The position numbers and the translations under genes are program-made. A model generated the notes under the pieces. It was not told the DNA's origin, ran no database searches, and was given only the letters and a program-made list of their open reading frames with translations. From NCBI GenBank assembly GCA_029258015.1, contig JARHZT010000037.1, positions 1-5,418 of the forward strand: 5,418 bases of DNA, given 5' to 3'. This document shows positions 1 through 5,418 of the stretch, piece by piece. The stretch is from Malacoplasma sp. Lineage in GTDB: Bacteria > Bacillota_I > Bacilli_A > Mycoplasmatales > Mycoplasmoidaceae. Positions within the stretch are counted from its first letter, which is position 1, and every line of letters starts with the position of its first letter.

Positions 1-807
1 TAATCCTAATCCTTTAATAGTTTTTGCATGTAAAATTGTAGGTCTATATTTAGCTTCATATTTTGCTTCTTTTAATGCTTGAATCATTTCTTTTACATCA
101 TTACCATTTACTAAACCTATATATTTAAATCCAAGTATTTCAAAAAAATCTTTAGCTGTTTTTTTTACTTCTTTTTTTTGAAACATATTTTCAATCTTAG
201 TTTTTAAATTAGTGTTGTCATAATAGTAATTTGTTCTTAATAAAATTTCAGATAATTTCCCAACATTTTCAGAAATAGACATTTCATTGTCATTAATGAC
301 AATAAGCATTGGTGTTTTATTGTATGCTATGTTGTTTAATGCTTCAAAAGCTAATCCATTAGAAAGAGCTCCATCACCAATTACAACAACAAAATTAGTA
401 TTAGAATCTTCACAATTTTCTTTAGCACCTTCTGCTATAGAAAGAGAAGTGGAAGAATGTCCTGAAGAAATAAAATCATGTGGTGATTCATTTTGATCTT
501 GAAATCCAGACAATCCTTTGTACTCTTTTATAGAATTAAACAATTCTGATCTATCTGTTAGCATTTTATGTACATAACACTGATGTCCTGTATCATATAT
601 TATTTTGTCTTTTGGAGACTTATAAATATACAAAAGAGCAATTGAAATTTCTACAATTCCTAAATTGCTCGATAAGTGAATAGATTTGCTTTTAGCTAAT
701 TTAATAATTTTTTTTCTAATAGAATATGCTAAAGATTCTAAATTTTGAATACTATATTTTTTTAAATCTTTGTATTTTGGAATATCAATTAGAATGTTTT
801 TTTTCAT
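1..807 (-). CDS. dxs: 1-deoxy-D-xylulose-5-phosphate synthase, C-terminus outside window
   Basis: Dxs condenses pyruvate and glyceraldehyde 3-phosphate, using thiamine diphosphate, to 1-deoxyxylulose 5-phosphate, the first step of the cytosolic MEP isoprenoid pathway. The 269 residues in the window cover the N-terminal TPP-binding domain. Visible family motifs are IHLSSNLG (about 43-50, with the conserved His), YDTGHQCYVHK (71-81), SSGHSSTSLS (114-123), the Mg/TPP motif GDGA (144-147) followed by NDNEMSISENVG (172-183), and HAKTIKGLG near the window edge. No key residue looks lost. The ATG at 807 starts 2 nt after the stop of the upstream ORF, so it is probably translationally coupled; the ribosome binding site is weak. 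Two A8 tracts occur within the coding strand near 159-179. Most mycoplasmas lack the MEP pathway, so the gene narrows the likely host. The last part of the pyrimidine-binding domain and the C-terminal domain lie beyond position 1. Confidence 0.96.
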   Translation of the reverse strand, partial: MKKNILIDIPKYKDLKKYSIQNLESLAYSIRKKIIKLAKSKSIHLSSNLGIVEISIALLYIYKSPKDKIIYDTGHQCYVHKMLTDRSELFNSIKEYKGLSGFQDQNESPHDFISSGHSSTSLSIAEGAKENCEDSNTNFVVVIGDGALSNGLAFEALNNIAYNKTPMLIVINDNEMSISENVGKLSEILLRTNYYYDNTNLKTKIENMFQKKEVKKTAKDFFEILGFKYIGLVNGNDVKEMIQALKEAKYEAKYRPTILHAKTIKGLGL

Positions 808-809
808 GC

Positions 810-1256
810 TTAACTCAATAATAAAATCTTTCTGTATATTGTATTAAATTTGTTAGGTAGTGTTTCTTTAATAAAACTTAATATAAACTTCATGTTCTTA
901 TTTAACTCTGTATAACTTGATATTTGATTTTCTTCAATAAAAAACTTATGCATCTTATTTTCGAATCTTAAAAAATGATTTAGTATTCAAGAGTTTCTAT
1001 AAAAACTTCAAAGATTTGAATAAAAGGATTCAAAGTCGATTTTGTGGTCTGTTTTATTTTCCAGTAAATCAATTAAATGCTTTTTAGTTTTTTTAGCAGA
1101 AAATTCTTTGTAAAGATCTTTGTAATATTTAGTTCTTTCTGCTTTTGATTCAAATGTTTTATTTTCTAATAAAATATAAATATTTATGAAAATTAAAAAC
1201 ATCTTATTTTTAGTTGTTAAATTTCAAATAAAAATCTTCTTTTTTTCTTTTTTCAT
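810..1256 (-). CDS. divergent NusB-like protein (tentative)
   Basis: A 148-codon frame in code 4 (UGA Trp at residues 11, 83 and 90) sits between hrcA and dxs. It is basic and rich in Lys, Phe, Ile and Asn, with no obvious signal peptide or membrane segment. The C-terminal 57 residues can be laid on Bacillus NusB with few gaps: W90 matches the conserved Trp of the NWKLDR segment, E99 the Asp of the next motif, E109 the Glu of AAYE, and NKFNTIYRKIL (about 136-146) the KFVNGVL end motif. Identity is very low, so this is pattern matching by eye, helped by the nusB-dxs neighbourhood known in Firmicutes. NusB is an RNA-binding transcription antitermination factor acting with NusE/S10. The start is uncertain: ATG at 1256 gives NusB-like length but has no clear Shine-Dalgarno. 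ATG at 1319 gives 169 residues, overlaps hrcA, and has a GGAG at 1330-1333. That a real gene is present is more certain than its identity. Confidence 0.45.
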
Positions 1257-1293
1257 AAATTTATTAAAAAGAAAAAAACTAATTTTTTGATTG

Positions 1294-2310
1294 TTACTTT
1301 CAACCTTTTTCAATTTCATTTTTTATAAACTCCAAAAGCCCTTTTACTTTTGAATAGTCAACTCTTGTTGGGGCTACCATTACAAATTTAGTTTTATTGT
1401 TTTCAGTCATTTCGATGTTTGTTTCAGCAAAAACTATATCATCATAGTTGATTTCATCTCCAAACGTTATACAAGTGCTAGAACCACTTTCTTGTTGTTT
1501 TAAAGCTATTTGTTCTCAAATACTTGTGTTTTCTAATAACTCTAAAATCTTTTTTAGTTTATCTTTATCTTGAAATTCTGGAATAGTTAATAAAGATGAT
1601 TGATTGTGAATATTTTTAATAACTTTAGTTTTAATATGAAATATTCTTTCAATAATTTCTTGCATGATATATTCGTATTCTTTAACTTTATCTTTGATAA
1701 CGCTTTTTAAACTTTCAATTCTTTCAGGAATTTCAGTGATTTTACAATCAATTAAACGATCATTAAAAATTCTTATACATATAGAAACATCATTTAAAAC
1801 ATTTTCATTATCAAAATGAATGATATTTTTATGTAACATTCCATCTGAAGAAATAACAATAACCATAGCTGATTGATTGTTAATTCTTACTAAATCAATT
1901 CTTTTTAAAAGAACTTCTGCATTTTTCTCAATAGTTACCAAAGGGAACTGAGTGCTTTCAGAAATTATTTTACAACTTTCTTCAATGATGCTATCAATAG
2001 ACATGGTTCTGTCATTAAAAATTTTTCTTAATTTAGTTTTTACATCATCATCAAAATTAGTAGGTTCTGAGAAATTCTTTTCATAAAACTTGTACCCTTT
2101 TGTTGAAGGTACCCGTCCACTTGAAGTGTGGTTTTTTTCTAAATATCCTAATTTCTCTAATGCAGCCATATCATTTCTTACAGTAGCTGCTGAGATACTT
2201 TTCATATATTTTTCAATAATAGTCTTACTTCCTACAGGATTAGCTGTAGCAACATATTCTTGTACAATATACTTCAATAAATCTTTTTGTCTACTAGTTA
2301 AATCATTCAT
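1294..2310 (-). CDS. hrcA: heat-inducible transcription repressor HrcA
   Basis: HrcA is the dimeric repressor that binds CIRCE operators in front of chaperone genes (groE, dnaK, clpB and others) and is kept active by the GroEL chaperone in the species where this has been studied. The frame encodes 338 residues, normal for the family. The N-terminal winged helix is clear: PVGSKT (25-30), SISAATVRNDMAALE (38-52), GYLEKNHTSSGRVPSTKGY (55-73). The C-terminal HrcA core ends with FGDEINYDDI and MVAPTRVDYSKVKGLLEFI, matching the family's final conserved blocks. In-frame TGA codons at 1516-1518 and 1300-1302 are Trp in code 4; a standard-code reading would cut off the last 74 residues. The ATG at 2310 follows the DJ-1 stop by 14 nt, with an AGGA about 12 nt upstream, so the two are probably one operon. 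A possible CIRCE-like operator lies in the leader of that operon, suggesting autoregulation. No chaperone gene is in the window. Confidence 0.97.
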
Positions 2311-2324
2311 GGTGCTTATACATC

Positions 2325-2909
2325 CTATTTTTTATAAAGAATGGCATTAGCCACATTTAAAGCTACTTGCTTATTCAATAATTTTTCAATAACTAATAAT
2401 GCAAAATCAATTGAGTAGAATGCTGATTTTGCTGTAATAATGTTTTTGTCACACACAACATTTTCATCTTGAAAATTGTTTCCAAGGTATTTTTCAAAAC
2501 CAGGAAATACTGTCATCTTTTGATCTTGGATAACACCTAATCTTGATAATACAGAAGGTCCTGCACATATAGCAAAAACTCATTTCTTTTCATCAGCTAC
2601 AAATTTAGCTAATTTATCATGTAATTTTTTACATAATTTTTCATCAAGAAATGTTTCGTGTCCTCTACCACCTGGGATAAGAATAGCTGTAAATCTATCA
2701 AGATTTGTTTTTTCTAGAGTCTCTTCACAAGAGATTTTTGTTCCAGATTGCAATGTAATTGTATTCTTTTTTTCTACAGATATTTTTTCTACTGAAATAC
2801 CTGCTCTTTTTCATAAATCAAAAGGTACAATAACTTCCATATCTTCAGATTCTTTTGCAACCATAATTGCAATCTTCACTTTTAAACTTGCTGATTTTAC
2901 TCTTTCCAT
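2325..2909 (-). CDS. DJ-1/PfpI family protein
   Basis: This 194-residue protein is close in length to human DJ-1 (189). The family, of flavodoxin-like fold, includes redox stress proteins, deglycase or glyoxalase-like enzymes, peptidase-like proteins and chaperones, so the activity cannot be assigned from sequence alone. Seen: an ESEDMEVIVPFDLWKRAG segment (20-37) matching the DJ-1 AEEMETVIPVDVMRRAG region; ILIPGGRG (76-83); and the nucleophile elbow FAICAGPS with Cys115, equivalent to DJ-1 Cys106. Two positions differ from human DJ-1: the Glu that tunes the cysteine is Asp23, and the His after the elbow (HPLAK in DJ-1) is Phe in VFPGFE. Trp33 and Trp110 are TGA. ATG at 2909 is chosen because a strong GGAAGAGG lies 6 nt upstream. 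It leads the unit DJ-1-hrcA-nusB-like-dxs, which suggests a stress role (inference). Mollicute relatives are often labelled ThiJ; I see no support here for a thiamine role. Confidence 0.95.
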
Positions 2910-2915
2910 TATAAA

Positions 2916-2923
2916 CCTCTTCC
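2916..2923 (-). promoter_or_regulatory. Shine-Dalgarno of the DJ-1 gene
   Basis: The minus strand reads GGAAGAGG, then 6 nt, then the ATG at 2909. It is one of the two strongest ribosome binding sites in the window. An ATG further upstream (2922-2924, minus strand) is out of frame, so this site fixes the start. Confidence 0.75.
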
Positions 2924-2970
2924 ATAGCATAAATTACCTTAAATATTTTTCATAAACAAAATACAATAAA

Positions 2971-2991
2971 TCACCCATGAAACATGAGTGA
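2971..2991 (-). promoter_or_regulatory. inverted repeat, degenerate CIRCE-like HrcA operator candidate
   Basis: The plus strand reads TCACCCATG-AAA-CATGAGTGA: two 9-base arms that pair completely apart from one G-T wobble, around a 3-base centre. On the minus strand the inner part is CACTC-N9-GGGTG, the same geometry as the core of CIRCE (TTAGCACTC-N9-GAGTGCTAA) with one core mismatch. The outer TTAG/CTAA parts are not conserved. It lies about 60 nt before the DJ-1-hrcA start codon and downstream of a possible -10 box, a typical CIRCE position in a leader. It could instead be an RNA hairpin or another protein's site. There is no T-run after it, so an intrinsic terminator is unlikely. Confidence 0.42.
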
Positions 2992-3021
2992 GTGTAAATG
3001 TATGCTAATTACCGTATTTAA

Positions 3022-3027
3022 ATTATA
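3022..3027 (-). promoter_or_regulatory. possible -10 box for the DJ-1-hrcA unit
   Basis: A perfect TATAAT on the minus strand lies in the 129-bp gap (2910-3038) between the regulator stop and the DJ-1 start. No good -35 hexamer is visible (AATTTT at the 17-bp spacing), which is common in mycoplasmas. Transcription would start near 3015 and place the inverted repeat about 25 nt into the leader. In such A+T-rich DNA, chance matches are frequent. Confidence 0.4.
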
Positions 3028-3038
3028 TATTGTATTTA

Positions 3039-3761
3039 TTAATAAAAATTAAAATTTTTTCTTTTGAAACAATATCCGTCATCTGGTAAATTTACTATAT
3101 TATCTTTACCAATTTTCTTTTTTAATTTGAAAATATATTGAATAACAAGTCCAGTAATGTCTTCATCATAACCTCAAACTTTTTTAAAAATTTGTTCTTT
3201 AGTAAAGAAAACATTTTGGTTTTCTAAAAAGAATTTTAGTATTTCAAACTCATTTTTAGTTAAAACAACTTCATGACCTGATTTTCAAACTTTTCTTTCA
3301 ACAAGGTTCATTGAAATATTATTACCTCAAATAATTGTTGTATTTAATCTATTTGCTTCCATTACTTTTTTGAATATGTTCAATAAAGTTTGATTAAATA
3401 ATTCTTCATTAAAAAAATCTAAACTAACACAAAATTCAATTTCTTTTTTCAATACTCTTAAAAATACAGCACTATTATAAGTTTCACAAAAATAAATAAA
3501 GTGTGTAAGTGGAGATATGATCTTTATTCTTTTAATCAATTCTTTAGAAATTAAATTATCTTTTATGTTATCAAAAATAACTAAATCAGGGTTTATTCCT
3601 GTTAAATAGTCAAATTCTGATGCTTTAATAATTACTCTTTTTACACTAATATTTTCATTATTAAAATTAATAAAATTTCTAAATTTATTAAATGATTCTA
3701 AAACTTTAGTATTGTATTTTTGATTTTCTGAAACATATGCAATTGTAAAACTTTTATTCAT
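3039..3761 (-). CDS. OmpR/PhoB-family response regulator with degenerate receiver domain
   Basis: The 240-residue frame has the length and two-domain layout of OmpR-type regulators. The C-terminal winged helix (about 150-235) is recognisable: VVLTKNEFEILKFFLEN (165-181), FTKEQIFKKVWGYD (186-199), VIQYIFKLKKKIG (206-218) and the wing LPDDGYCF (225-232). The N-terminal domain (1-125) follows the receiver pattern. PDLVIFDN keeps the phosphoacceptor Asp (D64), but the acidic pair after strand 1 is S11-E12, the Ser/Thr switch position is C92, and the invariant Lys is S113 (VSLDF where VTKPF is usual). That suggests an atypical receiver unlikely to be controlled by ordinary phosphorylation (inference). 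Trp145, 159 and 196 are TGA; a standard-code reading stops before the DNA-binding domain. The ATG overlaps the rpiB end by 8 nt (ATGAATAA), so translation is probably coupled. No histidine kinase is in the window. Targets are unknown; the next promoter downstream is an obvious candidate. Confidence 0.9.
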
Positions 3762-4776
3762 GGTTTTTTCTTTCTATATCATATATTTTTTCAAGTCTTT
3801 GCACATGTCTTCCTGCTTCAAATTTTTCATTAAAAAATGCTTTAATGATTTTTACATTATCTTCAAATGTTGTAAATCTTCCAGATAATGTTATTACATT
3901 AACGTTATTGTGTGCTTTAGCTAATTTAGCTTCTTCAATCTTATTAACATTTGCTGCATAAATGCCATTAATTTTGTTTAATGAAATACAAATTCCTATT
4001 CCTGTTCCACAAATTCCTATTCCATAAGCACCTTTATTTTCTCTCACTGCTTTTCCAATTTTTTCAGCATAATCAGGATAATCTACTGAATCTGTAGAAT
4101 AAGTCCCAACATCTTCAAATTCTAAAAATTCATTAAGTTCTTTGTTAGTCCTGATTTTTTCTTTCATTTCAAAACCACCATGATCTGAACCAATATAAAC
4201 TTTTATTTTGGTGTTTAAAACATTTTTTAAATCTGACATTGTAATCGCCCCTTGTCTTATAATTTTCCTTTTATCAATATCATAAATGGTTGAAGCATTG
4301 TTGTCTTTTGAATACTTACCATTTATAAAAATAATAACATTAATATAGTTGCTAAAATTAGAAACTGCTTCTTCTTTATTTGTAATTGGATTTTGCCCAC
4401 TTATATTAGCACTAGATGAATATAATGGTCCAGTTTTTTTTATTATATTTAATAAATAATCACTATTGGGTTTTCGGTATGAAATGCCTTGATAAATTAA
4501 AGTTAAAGGACCTGGTCAAAACTTGTTTGCTAGTTTATTAAAAATAATATTATCAATATTCAATTCATCTATGTCATTTACAAAGCTAATAAGTTTTTTT
4601 TCCTTGGGTCTATTTTTTACTTGATATATTAAATCTGGATTTAAGCTCACTATTCCTCACACTGTATCTGTTGGAATAATTGCTACTTTATTATTTTTTA
4701 ATTCATTCACTATCTTATCTAAGTTATTGTCATTGGGTTCATAGCAAATAATGTTATCTATTTTTTTATTTTTCAT
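3754..4776 (-). CDS. tsaC-rpiB: TsaC-RpiB fusion: threonylcarbamoyl-AMP synthase plus ribose-5-phosphate isomerase B
   Basis: One 340-codon code-4 frame holds two complete domains. Residues 1 to about 188 are TsaC/YrdC, which makes threonylcarbamoyl-AMP from Thr, bicarbonate and ATP for t6A37 of ANN-decoding tRNAs. Motifs are IPTDTVWG (34-41), KNRP (54-57), FWPGPLT (86-92), SSSANISG (120-127) and STIYDI...IIRQGAI. Residues from about 190 are RpiB, which interconverts ribose 5-phosphate and ribulose 5-phosphate. GSDHGG has D198 and H199, CGTGIG has C256, KAHNN has H289 and AGRHVQR is at 322-328, so the catalytic set is intact. I followed the frame codon by codon from 4774 down through the junction and found no stop; Trp40 and Trp87 are TGA. 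The same gene order, unfused, is known in Firmicutes (prmC-ywlC...rpiB in Bacillus). It starts 31 nt after prmC. An internal ATG at 4239 (residue 180) with a strong Shine-Dalgarno could also give free RpiB. Confidence 0.9.
4237..4253 (-). promoter_or_regulatory. internal Shine-Dalgarno and ATG, possible separate RpiB start
   Basis: The minus strand reads AAGGGG (4253-4248), 8 nt, then ATG (4239-4237), in frame with both domains. The run encodes Q-G-A with GGG and GCG, G+C-rich codons that look unusual in this genome, as if kept for ribosome binding. From here the product would be a 161-residue RpiB with about 10 extra N-terminal residues. The same residues (ITMSDLKNVL) also fit a TsaC C-terminal tail, so the site may serve both readings. 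Confidence 0.5.
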
Positions 4777-4807
4777 ATTTAATCCACTAAATTTATTATA
4801 AAAAACA

Positions 4808-5418
4808 TTACTTTTTTATAATGTGTAAAATTCTATAATTATTGTCTAAGTCTTTGATGAATTCAAAATTTATAATATTTTTATATTTCTCTAAATATCT
4901 TTCTAATTCTTCTTTTTGATTAAAACCAATTTCAAAAACAACATCAGTTTTAGACTTTAATAAATTTAGGTATTTGTCAAAAAAACTAAAATAAAAATAA
5001 TATCCATTATTAGATGCAAACAATGCTTCATTGGGTTCAAACTTTGTTGATATATCTATATTCTTATCATCTATATCAATATATGGTGGATTACAAATTA
5101 TAAAATCAGCATTTTTATAGTAGTTATTTTCTATCTCAAATATGTCATTAAAAATAAAACTAACATTTGTTTTTAATATCTCTTTATTTTTTATACAAAC
5201 ATCAAAAGGTACTTTATATTTTTCAATTCCTATTACATTTATATGTCTATTTTCTAATCATAAGGTATTAGCTATTACCCCACTTCCAGAACATAAATCC
5301 AAAATAGTTTTTTTATTTTCTAATAATTTATTACTTATAACTCAATCAATAATGTATTCTGTTTCCTGTCTTGGAACCAATACACCTTCACGAACATAAT
5401 GATAGTTTTTATAAAAAT
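4808..5418 (-). CDS. prmC: release factor glutamine methyltransferase PrmC/HemK, N-terminus outside window
   Basis: PrmC methylates the Gln of the GGQ motif in peptide release factors, using S-adenosylmethionine, and so tunes translation termination. About 203 codons are present, holding the whole methyltransferase domain. Seen: VPRQETE (5377-5357), the family's PRPETE-like motif; the SAM-binding loop ILDLCSGSGVIA, soon after; and the catalytic NPPYID (NPPY at 5092-5081), which holds the target glutamine. The C-terminus ends in YRILHIIKK and a TAA at 4810-4808. IDW and TLW use TGA for Trp. By comparison with the E. coli protein, where PRPDTE lies near residue 100, roughly 85 N-terminal residues, the helical release-factor-binding domain, lie upstream. 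Next in line is tsaC, 31 nt away; prmC-tsaC adjacency is typical of Firmicutes, where prfA often precedes prmC. Confidence 0.96.

Noticed and set aside
287..496. Plus-strand 69-codon frame
   Set aside because: It is antisense to the core of dxs, has no ribosome binding site and resembles no family I know; a shadow of the real gene.
1516..1518. Apparent premature stop making hrcA look truncated
   Set aside because: It is TGA, read as Trp in code 4; the frame continues with conserved HrcA C-terminal sequence to TAA at 1296-1294.
2090..2350. Plus-strand 86-codon frame with hydrophobic stretches
   Set aside because: It lies opposite the conserved HrcA winged-helix sequence and runs into the DJ-1 gene; the hydrophobicity reflects antisense codons.
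2971..2991. Intrinsic terminator reading of the inverted repeat
   Set aside because: No T-run follows the hairpin on either strand; an operator or leader hairpin fits better.
3327..3329. Apparent stand-alone receiver protein ending here
   Set aside because: The codon is TGA (Trp145); the frame continues into a clear OmpR-type DNA-binding domain ending at 3039.
4403..4414. TTAGCACTA resembling a CIRCE half-site
   Set aside because: It lies inside the codons of the conserved SSANIS motif of TsaC and has no matching second arm.
4808..5023. Separate 71-residue gene
   Set aside because: It is an internal-Met reading of the prmC C-terminal part; the frame is open to the window edge.
5142..5399. 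Plus-strand 85-codon frame
   Set aside because: It is antisense to the PrmC SAM-binding region, which has clear motifs.

Overview
The window is very A+T-rich and reads only with genetic code 4 (UGA = Trp). Every tryptophan I could decode in the minus-strand proteins is written TGA, and several lie at conserved positions (KVWGYD in the response regulator, IDWVIS in PrmC). This is a mollicute. The combination of dxs (MEP isoprenoid pathway), hrcA and an OmpR-type response regulator is unusual for mycoplasmas and points by inference to the pneumoniae group around Mycoplasma penetrans / M. iowae. The species call rests on gene content only.

All genes are on the minus strand and are described here in transcription order, from high to low coordinates. 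(1) prmC (5418-4808) enters the window without its N-terminus. (2) A continuous 340-codon frame at 4776-3754 encodes TsaC followed by RpiB with no stop between them: a fusion, or an overlapping pair sharing one frame, with a near-perfect Shine-Dalgarno before an internal ATG. (3) A 240-residue OmpR/PhoB-type response regulator at 3761-3039 overlaps the rpiB end by 8 nt; its receiver domain has lost key residues. (4) A 129-bp intergenic gap (3038-2910) holds a possible promoter and a 21-bp inverted repeat whose core, CACTC-N9-GGGTG, resembles the HrcA operator CIRCE. (5) A DJ-1/PfpI protein lies at 2909-2325. (6) hrcA lies at 2310-1294. (7) A divergent ORF at 1256-810 fits the C-terminal pattern of NusB. 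(8) dxs starts at 807 and runs off the window at position 1.

Spacing suggests two transcription units. The first is prmC-tsaC/rpiB-regulator, which keeps the Firmicutes prmC-tsaC-rpiB neighbourhood (translation termination, t6A tRNA modification, pentose phosphate metabolism) with a regulator appended. The second is DJ-1-hrcA-nusB-like-dxs, with gaps of 14, 37 and 2 nt. It pairs a stress-protein repressor with a protein-quality/oxidative-stress type protein and may be autoregulated by HrcA. The nusB-like to dxs adjacency recalls the nusB...dxs cluster of Bacillus.

I found no convincing plus-strand genes, RNA genes, insertion sequences or CRISPR arrays.
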